Shown here: positions 31,483 through 42,275 of the stretch, piece by piece | Layout: the number at the start of each line of letters is the position of its first letter | How positions within the stretch are numbered: position 1 is the stretch's first letter | The notes under the pieces: generated by a model | What the model saw: the letters and a program-made list of their open reading frames with translations, nothing else | The model's database searches: none | What the model was told of the DNA's origin: nothing | Translations under genes and position numbers: made by a program | Assembly: GCA_963922205.1 (NCBI GenBank) | Contig: CAWUHX010000022.1 | Span: 1,054,001 to 1,118,000 of the forward strand | Direction: 5' to 3' | Source of the DNA: Romanomermis culicivorax | Lineage: Eukaryota; Nematoda; Enoplea; Mermithida; Mermithidae | DNA: 64,000 nucleotides

Positions 31483-32131
31483 ATTCATTTATTATTTTTT
31501 GTATTATTCTAATGCGCGGCTAGAAAACGTCATTCTAGTTATAGGTTCTAATTATCAACATAAAGTGGATACATGCTTGATCCCGTATTGTTTGTTGACA
31601 TTTTTCTCGGTCATTATTTTCCCAACAATTTTTTCCGATCTTCACAAAAATTTTGACTTTCATGTGATTAAAACATTTTGAGTGTAGAAATTTTTGCCGA
31701 TTAAAAGACCCAAATTTTTAGTCGCTTGCCTAGTTTTTGAATTTTAGTTAATCCGACTGAAAATTCATTGAATTCACTGAGAAATCAAACCTTCTGTCTG
31801 TCTCGGAAATAAAAGGTGAAAAGATTCATTTTCCAGCGTAGCGTTCTAAAATATTGAGTTCCAGAGAAAATTTTCGGCGCTACGCGCCAAACACATTACT
31901 CTAGTCTAGTCATATTAATCTTTTCATTTTCTCTCTAAAACTCTGAAAATTGGGTTTTAAATGTCTAAAACTGACGCGGATCGAATGAAGTACAAGAAAA
32001 CTAGTTTGCGATAGTTTTTCGGATAAAATTAAACAAATTTATTGATATTAGAGTGAGCAACCAAAAATTCATCAGTGCGACGAAAATTTTTCCCCAAGTT
32101 GCACATTGCATGCAATCTGGCCTGTGCGAAA

Positions 32132-33123
32132 CACTGTTTTTTTCCCCCGGGCCTTTTCCCCAAATGAAGGAAGGGGTCAAAATTTTTTTCCCATTTTCCC
32201 GGAGTCGCTTTTTTCGCTTAAAAATGCTCACAGACGCTTTACTTAGGTGTTTTTGAGTTTTTTCAAGCCTCCAGGTGTTTTTAGACCCGTTAAGTCATTA
32301 AAATTGAGGAAAAAATTGAAACTTTCGAGTTCAAAGTTTAATCTACAAGCATTGGAACAAATTTTCAAGCAAACTATCCAAAAGCATAATGACTTTGAGA
32401 ATTACAAGCGAAATCGATGGTTAAGTTCTCTATGATGACAAGTGAGAACCCTAAATAGATGTTAATCTTTCCGGCGCGTAGCGCCGGAAAAATTTTTTGG
32501 GTATTGATATTCTGCGACGCTGGAAAATCAATTTTCCGAACATTTATTTCAAGAATTAGATTTGAATTTTGTGTTCAAAAGTCGTAATTTCTAGAATTTT
32601 ACTTGAAAAATTTTAAAACCAGTATGATTTATTTGTAAACTCTCATACTTGGTCGAAAATATATGAGTAAACAGAGTATAAATATCCGAATGATATTTCC
32701 ATGAAGCGTTTGAATTGATTTTACGTTAGAAAAGAAATAATCGCATCAAAAAGCTTACTTTCTCAAAAGGAAAAAATGCGAATCTTCATCAAATATCACG
32801 ATAAAATATTGAAGATTACCAATGAAAACATGAAATACGTTCAAGATGATGAAAACTATTATAGATTATGTGATAAATGAAGGTAGACTTATACTAAAAG
32901 CCGCGCCTGAGCTAAGTAATGCATAATAATGATTATTAAAGTTATAATCGGCGCGAAGCGCCCGAAAATTTTCAGATTTTGACCTTCTAAAATGCACCAA
33001 AATGCATCTTTTCTGTATCCGATCCCCAAAATTTTCTTCCCCAAATGGGGAAAGAGCCCAAAATTTTTTTCCTTTTTCCGAATTTTTTTCCCGAAGAAGC
33101 ATGATTTGGGGAAAAAAACAGTG
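32132..33123. mobile_element. Family X (hAT-like non-autonomous), copy B, with exact 8-bp target duplication
   Basis: The inverted ends CACTGTTTTTTTCCCC are perfect over 16 bp. Both sides are flanked by GTGCGAAA (32,124-32,131 and 33,124-33,131). The 992-bp body has two GGCGCGTAGCGCCGG-type palindromes and no transposase. It gives the empty site for the family G MITE in copy A (near 32,665). Confidence 0.92.
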
Positions 33124-33156
33124 GTGCGAAAAAACTCTGTTCGCGGGGTCTCGGAT

Positions 33157-34994
33157 CAGTGTTTTTTTTGTGCCAAAACCGGTTTTTGGCACAAAAAAAT
33201 TTGGAATGGCACAAAAAATTTTGAGCGTTTGTGCCAATTGGCACATATTTTTTGGCTGGTCAAACATTAAATTTCCTTTATTTTTATACGTTTTAGGGGC
33301 TGAAAATGCAAAAATTTTCCGGCGCTTCGCGCCGAATCAATGAATATAATATTTCATATTCGTATATTTGACCGGAACGCGAACGATTTCTCTTTGAACA
33401 GTGTATTAGTATCGTTGCAGCAAACTTTATATGCTGTCAAGACTGATGAGTGAAAAGAAATTCTGAATATTCTCTCTTCATCCAGTCATCAGATTCGGAT
33501 TTAAAACTGAAATTTTTACTTTTTGTTTTTGATTAATTCAAATAAAAAAATTTATATCGTTGATAATGGCACAATGTTTCGACCGAAAATTAACACGATT
33601 TTCGACTTTATTTTCTCTAGTTTTTACATGGTTGTTAAATATACATAACATAGATATTCGTTCGTAGTCGAAAATTGAATCAATTTGAACTTCCTGAACG
33701 ATTCTAGAGCTATTTAAATTGTCTCAGCATTCCATTTTTTTGGAATTTCGTGAACTATTTTGTTGCACAGTTTTTTCTCTTCTCACTGACATGGTTAGCT
33801 GAAAAATAAGTTGGGCACGATTTTTACAAAAAATTAATGCGTTAAACAATAACTTTTTATCAAACTTTTGGCCTAAAACTTTTCTGCAGTTTTCAGTATG
33901 TCTCTAGTAAAAAAAAATTTTTTGTGCCATTGGCACTAATTTTTTTGGCCTCTTGTGCCAATTGGCACAAATGTCCGTGCCAGCGTTTTTTTTTTTGTGC
34001 ACGGACATTTGTGCCAATTGGCACAAAGGGCCAAAAAAATTTGTGCCAATGGCACAAAAAATTTTTTCCAGCCTAAAAACATACTGAAAACTTTTAAAAA
34101 ATTTTATGCCAAAAGTTTGATACATAACTCAAGGTTACTTTTGCCGCACCAATTTGCATAAAAAATCGTGCCAACTCTATTTTATCTTAAGAACGTCAGT
34201 GCGATAAGAAAAACTGATGAAGAAAGCAGTTTATACGATTCAGAAAGAAATCAGATGCTGCGAGAATTCATATATTTTTATACAATTTTTCAGGCATTTT
34301 ATATTTTTCTTTAATTTTCGGCTACGGATTTCTTCTTAACATCGATGTAAATAAATTAAGGATGTCAATAATGACTTTTCGTGAAAAAAACTAGAACGGA
34401 AGTCACGTCGCTTAAATTTTTGGTTGAAAAATTGTGCCAACAGGGTAAATTTTTCTGTTCGAATCAAACAGATAAAAATTTCGGTTTCCACCATTTCCAA
34501 TCACAGTGTGAGTGAATGAACAGTGGAAGTTAACTAATTCATTTTTCAATCATCGACAATCTCAAAGTTTGTTGCCATCATACAAATCTATTATTCGAAT
34601 ACAATTCTTTCAGATTCCTGACACTTGACTAATATTACACTTAAGTAATTGATTCGGCGCGGAGCGCCGAGAAAATTTTGCGTTTTCAGCCCCTAAATTT
34701 AGGGGTTTTTTTTTTTTTTTTTTTTTTTATTTTTTTTTTTTAATTTTTTTATAAAAATTTTTTTTTTAAAAAAAAATTTTTTTTTTTTTTTTTTTTTTTA
34801 TAAAATAAATTTTTTTATAAAATCACTAATCACGACTAAAAATCAAAGAAATTCGGCATTCGACTAGTCAAAAAGTTTGTGCCAATTGGCACAAACTCCC
34901 AAAATTTTTTGTGCCATTCCAAATTTTTTTGTGCCAAAAACCATGTTTTGGCACAAAAAAAAAACACTGGTCCGTGCACAAAAAAAAAACGCTG
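33157..34994. mobile_element. Element Y: near-palindromic hAT-like element with 8-bp target duplication
   Basis: Begins CAGTGTTTTTTTTGTGCC and ends GTGCACAAAAAAAAAACGCTG, flanked by TCTCGGAT (33,149-33,156) and CCTCGGAT (34,995-35,002), one mismatch in eight. The two halves are inverted copies: GGCGCTTCGCGCCGAATCAA at the left is answered by GATTCGGCGCGGAGCGCC at the right. A tight hairpin at 33,888-34,100 made of GTGCCAATTGGCAC words forms the centre. No coding frame of its own. Confidence 0.85.
34708..34825. repeat. A/T low-complexity tract
   Basis: About 115 bp of almost pure T then A/T runs in the right arm of element Y. The left arm lacks it, so it arose by expansion after the palindrome formed, or is a sequencing/assembly artefact. 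Confidence 0.8.
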
Positions 34995-35094
34995 CCTCGG
35001 ATAATAATTTTCCTCCGATAAATCTACAGTAATCACACGTTCACATGCATCATAGTGAACTGAAGCGTGTACTTGCAAATCCGCTATGATAGGT

Positions 35095-35190
35095 ATACAC
35101 TTATACTAGTATGTTCTAATGCTATTCAACCGAACGTAAAACACTTATTTTGTAAATTCTAAATCAAACGTGAATTTATTAGGTTGAGGT
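35095..35190 (-). repeat. Direct repeat D2 at the 3' side of the DIRS-like element
   Basis: TAATGCTATTCAACCGAACG with AAAACACTTATTTTG and TTAGGTTGAGGT recur at 37,215-37,330 in the same order and orientation, at roughly 85% identity by eye. The two copies bracket the tyrosine-recombinase segment. Confidence 0.7.
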
Positions 35191-35499
35191 GCATTAGGGT
35201 ACAGTATATCGCATTTTACAATCGTAACCTACATGAAACAATCTACACAACCGCGAGAACCAACGGGGTCAAAAAAGGAATCGCGATAAGAAACAAACAA
35301 AATTTTTTGGTAAGAAATATAAGGCAGCTTCCTGTGGAATTTTCTGTGAGATGTTGAAAAACAATTTCAATGGGAAAAAAAGTGATGATCTAAATTGCAA
35401 AACTTTATTCTCGATGCGCGGGCGCACTGCCAGAAAAAACAAATTTAGCTGGCTCAAATCTAGAAGAGAAAAGGGAAATATTTATACACAACATCAGAG

Positions 35500-36964
35500 A
35501 AGAGAAATTGATCAAAATATTTCAGACAAGCTGTCCATTTGAACGCCTTTTTTAATGTACATGTTTCTACAAAATTTGGTCTTCGAATGACCTTGTATCT
35601 GGATAACATGATCTGGAACACCTGCAGCCGCTGCTGCTGTAGCACCTCCTCGTCGCAAACTGTGAGTGCCGAACTGGCTTGCGCAGCATTTCCAAAGTAT
35701 CCAGGAGCTGTTCCCTGAATCTGCTGTATGAAAGTGGCTGTGTGATAATTTCAACAGCTCACGATTGTGACTTTTTGAATTGGCTCAAAATAGTAGTTGT
35801 TCAGAATTTGGCATTATCTTTGCCGTGTGGACATAATTGAGGAGTGCCGTAAAAGGGTAAGAAAGATGAGGTACTTTAGGAATTGTTAAAGTAGATCCTG
35901 TCCGGTAAACATCTGTCTTGCTTTGACGAATTTTTACTGTAAATGAGGATGATCCAATAATATATCATGAGCTCGCAAATTTAAAACCTCTCCAATTCGA
36001 AGAAAACCAGCATAACCTAGATTGACCATGGCTAAAAAGGTGTAGATTTGCCAGACTAGGATTGTCCCTACAAAAGACATAAATTCTGTGGATTATGTCT
36101 GGAGTGAATGGTTTCTTCCTGTTATGTTTGGCAGAGCAGTGACGACGTGCGGCTTCGATCACCAATTTGACAATGAAGCTGTCAGTAAACCCATGCAAGT
36201 TCGCAATTTTGTGGAACCAACACAAGGCAGCATGTGCTTGTGCTAAACTGGATGAGATATGGAATTGTGTCTTATCTGTCAAATATGCTGCGAATTCAAG
36301 TGGATCTGCGGGGAAGACTGTAACATTGTTGGTGATCGCCCAACTTGACCATTTTCGAAATTGAGATGCATACACAGTAAAGGCCCAGCTATAATTTGAC
36401 AGCCAGCGCTGGCCGGTGCCAGACTGTGTGGGATGAAATATTTTTAAAACAGCGCCAGCCGGCACCCACTGGCAATGGCCGTCACCGGTTGCAAATTTTT
36501 GCTGCTATACTTCATCTGGTGCCGGCCATGAGATACCTACTACAAACCTACGAAAAAATGATAAAACACCAATATGCATTTTTCACACCATAATTCATAT
36601 GTTATAACATACGCGACGGCTAGAAATTTTATCTAATCTTAATTTTATCTAAAAATCTAGAAATTAGAAATTTCAATTGGATCAAAATTGACAACTGGCC
36701 CCAGCTGGCGCCGGCTGGTGCCATCTGTCATCAAAAAGACGAAGTATAGCAGCTTGAAACCAGTGCCGGGCGGCACTGGCTATGAGCTGCTATACTTCTA
36801 ACAGTGATAGCCAGCACCAGCCGGTGCCAGCTGGCGAAGTATAGCAGGGCCTTGAGGGTTGATTGTGAGCATGAAGCTAAAATGGCAGTGCAAATCGACT
36901 GCAAGCGATGTGATGATGAGTTGGGATTGCCGAAAAGTAGTTGCGAGTTTGTGTAATTGATCAA
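35500..36964 (-). pseudogene. DIRS-like tyrosine recombinase, broken by a MITE and frameshifts
   Basis: Minus strand. The N-terminal core-binding part is VYASQFRKWSSWAITNNV, preceded across the MITE by NSSSHRLQSIC. The catalytic domain shows YAGFLRIGEVLNLR (first Arg, about 35,985), THSLRRGGAT (the H-x-x-R motif, about 35,665), IQGHSKTKF (second His) and MYIKK (Tyr nucleophile). At least two frameshifts separate these blocks. This enzyme would integrate a circular DNA intermediate in DIRS/Ngaro elements. Confidence 0.83.
36381..36852. mobile_element. MITE of family G, inserted in the DIRS recombinase
   Basis: 472 bp, ends AGGCCCAGCTATAATTTG and GCGAAGTATAGCAGGGCCT, flanked by TAA (36,378-36,380) and TGA (36,853-36,855). 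Excising it with one TAA leaves the recombinase frame continuous across the site. The interior is full of palindromic GCCAGCGCTGGC and GCCGGCACC words, the GC-rich subterminal style of the family. Confidence 0.88.
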
Positions 36965-37214
36965 AGCGAAGTGGCCTTAAACAAGGGGTAAGTTATGAAA
37001 GTTAAGGAATGAGAAGAGGGTAAGAGATAATGGGAGGATGGGTGGGATATTGAGATGAGCTTAATGGAACTGAGTAGCACTTGTGAGATATGAAGCGAAA
37101 TGCATAGCCAAGGAGCAAAAGCAACTATGCTGTAGCAAAAAGCACCCAAAGTGAAGGAGCAGGGAGAAACACCTGATGCTGTTTCATTAAGAACAGATGC
37201 TCAGGGAGCATCAT

Positions 37215-37330
37215 CTCCCTACAGTATACCCAAAATAAGTATAATTATGTTTTAATGCTATGCAACCGAACATAAAACACTTATTTTGCAAATTCTAAGT
37301 CAAATGTGAATTGATTAGGATGAGGTAAAG
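37215..37330 (-). repeat. Direct repeat D1 between RT/RNase H and recombinase
   Basis: Partner of D2 (35,095-35,190). In the minus-strand element it falls after the end of the RT/RNase H segment and before the recombinase. Such a split repeat either belongs to the DIRS replication mechanism or marks two tandem copies. Confidence 0.65.
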
Positions 37331-39240
37331 TACATTTTTCTGAGATCAAGACTGGAAATGGAGAGCCAGAAAACGAGATTTGAATAGGGTGGGCTTAAAA
37401 ATGCTCTTTTCCAATGTTGCTGCAACAAGAAAAATGCTGGATGGCAAAATTGAAATGTCTTGAATGAAATAACTTCCTAAGATGTTTGGGAAAAGGATGG
37501 GCCAGTAAGGTGCACTTTTTCATTCTGGAATTACTGGAGTACCTCGACATCTGCAAGATAGAGCAAAATTAATGGCTTTTATGACTAAATAAGGTGGTGG
37601 AATGAGCCAGTTGATGTCTTGAGTCCAAGAAGTTTTGAAGCAGTCTACAGCCTCATGTGCCAGGATTACAAAAAGGAGAGTTAACTCTATGAAGCTTTCT
37701 CTTGTAGAGAGTTACAAATCTGTCAACTGTATGAGGACCCCATTGTGCATCAATCCATTCAAAACCTTGTTTGTTATTGACCAATCATCATAGTCAACTA
37801 TTCTGCTAAAAGCATCTACAAATTCATTCATACTCCTTGGTATCCAGTGTACCATTAACTCCAGATTATTTTTTTCAGAGTTCAAGGATTTTTGTGGACA
37901 AGTCATTGATATGCTGTTTCATATTTCCTTTTTTCAAGATGAACGGTATAGCCTGGTTATCAGTAAACCACAAAACTTGGCAGTTCTTCAGTTTTCCCGC
38001 AAAGCAAAGAATCCCATATTCAATGGTTTTCACATCTCACCAAGTGGTGCCCATTTCCTTTGCTTCTCCTTGCCACTGTGTATGTGCGATCATTTTACTC
38101 ATATCATTTTTTTGTGGAAGTTTTTCTTCATTGCTTTATTCAAGATTTGAACTAGTTTGAAAAAATTATGTTCATAATTTGCATCGTCAAAAAATTGGTT
38201 TTGAGAGGGGTAGAGATGAGAAAGAGTCTTTTTCCTGTTTTTCATCTAAAAATTTTGCACCATATGCCTCGCTGGGTGCCAAAATCTTATTGTCAGTTGG
38301 CATACCATTCCAAATGCATTCTATAGATGCAGACAAAAGCTGTGCACTAGATGCACCACTGGAACAAAGGCCATTCACATTTTTGCAGAGGTCATTTCCT
38401 CTTCTGCCACAAAAATGGCATTTAACAGGCGGGAGTAGAGGCCGTGCAAAAGATGGACCATCGGCACAAAAGCCATTCAAATTGCCATCATTACTCCAGA
38501 GGTGTCATATTCCTCTTGTTTTCATGAAGTTGAGTTTCTCTATGTCCTCCAGAACTTGAGATGCATGATGGTTTTTGCAAAGTATGGATTTTGGATAAAC
38601 AAAGAGGCAGCAGATGCTTTGCTGGCATCAGAAAAAAATAATAATGATGGGAATTTGGTCTTTTGTTTCTAAAGTTTTTGACTTTAGTTGAGTAAAGACT
38701 ATGACCCAAAATAACAAGTCTGTTTTGCAAAATTTTGATATGGGGTACACTTGGTCCCATAGAGGAATATGTCCCTGACTGTGAGAAACGATATGATGAA
38801 AAAAGCTTTTTGTTCAAAGCAGAGATAACTTGCCTAGAACAAGAGACGTTGAGATAATCAAGCCAGTGCAAAAGGCTAGGTATCTAACTTTGCAACTACT
38901 TTGCTTAGAAAAATTTTCCAAATCCTCCAAGATATAAAGTCTTTTCTCCTCTGGTAGAGAGATTTGGAATAGCTTAAGATTAATGTGGAAACCTAGCCAA
39001 GTTAGGGACTGAGTGACTTTCCATATAGATTTTTCCAAATTAAGAGAAAAACCAGCTTTGTACAAGATCTCTTTAACAAAGTGAGCATGTTTTTGTGCTA
39101 CTGCTTTTATCCTTGGAAAAGCTAATGCCATCATCTAGGTAAAGGATGAGCTTGATTCCCTTAGACCTGAGGAACGTTACTATGGGCTTAAGCAGTTTCG
39201 TGAAAAGATAAGGAGCTGTACTGAGACCAAAAGGCAGAAC
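37331..39240 (-). pseudogene. DIRS-like reverse transcriptase and RNase H
   Basis: Minus strand. Reverse transcriptase: PFGLSTAPYLFTKLLKP, then LILYLDDGIS with the YxDD-type catalytic aspartates (about 39,130), then after a frameshift KAGFSLNLEKSIW and WLGFHINLK. RNase H: FSDASKASAA (about 38,650), LWFTDNQAI (about 37,950) and VHWIPRSMNEFVDAFSR, then the DIRS-specific DDWSI, VDRFATLYKRK and PPPYLVIKA blocks to about 37,480. At least three frameshifts and an internal 100-bp duplication near 38,320-38,480. The 5' part of the polymerase is cut off at 39,240. Confidence 0.88.
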
Positions 39241-39345
39241 GTGTTATGTTTGATTTCTCTGCTAAAATTCGAGGATATCAGCAATATGACTAAAGAGTCT
39301 CTTGGCTTGTACCAAACTAGCTACCATAGGTCACTCAAATGAGCT
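39241..39345 (+). repeat. Inverted duplicate of a 65-bp segment at 42,168-42,235
   Basis: The plus strand carries GCAATATGACTAAAGAGTCT and ACCAAACTAGCTACC; the minus strand at 42.2 kb has the same. Both encode SNMTKESLGLYQTSY in opposite orientation. The left edge coincides with the break in the DIRS reverse transcriptase, pointing to a rearrangement junction. Confidence 0.65.
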
Positions 39346-40900
39346 TCCTATTGGTAAAGGCTGATACAGTGCAACAGTTCTTTAGCAGACCTAAACACAA
39401 CCTTCAGTCACTGTTCAGCAATTGGAATCCAACAGCTTGCACCTGAAAAGCTACCAGAATACTCCAGAGAACCTTAACCAATGGCTCTCCTTCAAGTTGG
39501 GGATGTGAGATGCTGCTGCAGAAAAGTATATGTGGCCCAACATAAAAGTCCATAAATAAACACCACTTGGCCGCCCCACTTTACTGACATAAAAAAAACA
39601 ATAACAAAAGATGCCCACGTAATGGCGCCTTCTCGCCATTTTCACAATTTGCATGGATGGGATGCCTGCTACCATAAGTGCATCCCCAACATCCCTCAGG
39701 CCTTGAAACTGACCAATGGGAGGTGAAGAAGGAAACCGTGAGCAGGACTTTTATCTTTTATAGTGTGACCTACTACTGGATCCCAACTGCATAAAAGATT
39801 ATGATCCGACCCCGAAGGGTGTATGGGTCATAGTCATCATGACCTGACCCCAAAGGGTGTATGGGTCATGACTACCCCCAAAGCTAAGTCTTTTACAAGG
39901 TTACCCAGGTCCATCCACTAAGATGCTGGGGCATGATCGATCACTGATCCAGCATCTGACGGATCCACGACTCAGCATCGGCTTGCCTTTCTTTGGTTCT
40001 GCCAGCATGCCTTGAGACGCCTGAGTACCTCCCTCCACAGTCGATTGTTTCGTCCCATTGAGTGATGTGAAGTAACTTTGGTAGCAGGTCCATATATCCT
40101 GCATAATTGCATTGTTATCGTCCTTTCTGCCAGTGTAGTCGGTGACATTTTTTAGCTTAACAAATCTAAATAAAATAGACCTCAAATCACATAAAAAACA
40201 ACAAAAGTATTTAAAATAATTTGAAATCAAGAATAAATGTGTGATGTACACATAAGTGAATTTCAAAAGATCAACAGCAAATCAAAAAGTGTTTTGAAAT
40301 TTGGATTTGAAAATTTATGAATTTTGAATGAAAATTTAACAAAATTGGATGAAAATTTGAATTTTTGGTCAAAATTGTTGCAGTTAAATTACTGCTGTTG
40401 TCCACTGCCTTTAAACTGTTACTGTATCCTGGTATCTGTGACCTTATTTTCAGCTTGGTTATGCCATTTCTAGCTCCATGGCCTATTTTCCGGTGTACAC
40501 TTCAACTTTTCAACATGAGCAGTTTTTTCTCTTCCATGAATTCAAAATTCTATGTGATACAGACTTCACTCCAAACATCGAGTTCCCTGAGCAACCATAG
40601 TTGCTATGCAGAGTCCTATTGGTTTGATGTGATCATCTGGTCACAAATGGGCTGATTGCTGCTTTGCAGGTATACCTGCAGTTACAGCTTGACTTACCAT
40701 AAACATGAATAACTACCATTTAGATTTGACTCAAATCTGTATGGACATATACACATCACTTTCCACTACGAACAACTACTTCAATGCGGGGGAAAATTGT
40801 GATTGGTAGGTGCCATAGTCACAGAATTTAGTTGGCTAGTAAGACAATAAGGAGAATGCGACCTTTAGGGATACCCACACTCAATCAAAACTCTTACCAC
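39346..40900. other. Unassigned stretch 5' of the DIRS-like pol
   Basis: Short frames only. A duplicated GACCCCGAAGGGTGTATGGG / GACCCCAAAGGGTGTATGGG pair occurs at about 39,810-39,870. If the DIRS-like element is longer than the RT segment, its gag may once have been here, but I see no motif. Confidence 0.3.
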
Positions 40901-42275
40901 TCAACTCTGCAGTGTCTCTGTCCAACATTCTATTGACAATGCCATGCCTCTGAATTCCAAAAATTGATTTAGATAGAACCCTTTCAGGTTCAGTTTTGAA
41001 ATGAGAAAATTTGAAACCAAGGGCTTTAAATATATAACGTCAATGCAAATGGTTTGGTCAATGACAAAATTTAAAGTTCTGGCATTACTTTCGTGACTCT
41101 GTAATTTCATCTTGACTATTCCATAGCATACTCCATCTGGTACACTTCGTTTCTCATTTGCCTTTTGGTCGCCCATTAAGCAGTATGAGCATGAGGTCAT
41201 CATTCCCATAGCACCTAAAATGGACTGACTCTTCCTGCTGAAAAATTCAAAAAATAAACTCACCATCAGCATAGAAAAGAAAATTTGATTCATTGCCAAT
41301 ATCCTGGCTGACTTGCCTGATGTGCTCGTCCAATACAATTTCTTTCATGATCAAGGAAATTGTTCACTCATTTTTCAATTTGGAAAAAAATCTAAATTTC
41401 TAAAAATTTCTAATGACAACAGTAAGGCAGTAAGACAATCTTGAAAAATTTGACAGTTAAAAAAGAAGATGGAAAATTTAATTTTGAGTGCAGAAATATT
41501 TAAAAATTTGAAGTGTAACGATACAAAAATAAAATGCAAAAATACTGTGCAGCTGTGTGGACTGCATGAACTGCCATAAGGTGCTGTTCCTTCTTTCAGA
41601 TGATTATGGCACCTTTGGCATTCATATCACATTTCACCATCAAACTTCCTTTTGAACATGAATACCTCATTGACCTTGAGGTGATTTATTTCCAAATCAC
41701 AATTCTCAGTTCATTCAAAAATCATCTGGTCTTGTAACTTTTGAGGTTGTTTTACCCTATTCAGGTGTTCAACTTCTTCTGTTTGAGTCCAATCTGACTT
41801 GAAGTGAACTTCAAATTTACACTTCTCCTTCTCTGATAATTCCCCATACACATTCTTCACCTTCACTTCAACACTCTGTGGCATTTGATTCTGTACTATG
41901 ATGCTGTTTATCACCTCTGGCTGATTGAGGAACATGCTTTCCAATCCCCTGTATAGCAGTATTCTCATTTGAAGTATCAGTTGTAGCTTTTTGTTGATCA
42001 GTTTTTCTTCGATTTTGCCTTTTTCGGGCGTAAATCGAAATGTTTCTTTCCACATTGGCTATACTTTTTTGCCTCTTCTCCTTTGCCACACTTGAAACAT
42101 TCTTTCCTTCATAAATTTTTGAAGCAAGACTTTTCCACTTCTCAATCTTATAAACTTCTTCTGCAACAAGTGACCTACGGTAGCTAGTTTGGTACAAGCC
42201 AAGAGACTCTTTAGTCATATTGCTGACATCCATTTTCCAATGAAATACAAATGCACATTTGGCAGCCAATATCAA
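40901..42275 (-). pseudogene. Unrecognised minus-strand protein remnant (two frames)
   Basis: Open frames at 42,275-41,868 (135 codons, rich in Lys/Arg; starts MILAAKCAFVFHWKMDVSNM) and 42,055-41,711 overlap with a frame switch. A further 145-codon frame lies at 41,338-40,901 with CSYCLMGDQKAN. Basic composition and proximity to DIRS pol on the same strand would fit a gag-like protein. I see no known domain, and the 65-bp inverted copy at 39.3 kb shows this sequence has been rearranged. Confidence 0.35.

Noticed and set aside
32866..34161. Frames of up to 133 codons on both strands
   Set aside because: They lie in elements X and Y, whose inverted halves give mirror-image frames; no conserved domain.
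34708..34825. A/T run as a retrotransposon poly(A) tail
   Set aside because: It lies inside the right arm of element Y with no LINE or SINE end before it and mixes T and A runs.
38187..38559. Cys-containing frames on both strands as a zinc-finger gene
   Set aside because: The segment is an internal duplication within the DIRS RNase H region; the Cys residues arise from the duplicated unit in the wrong frame.
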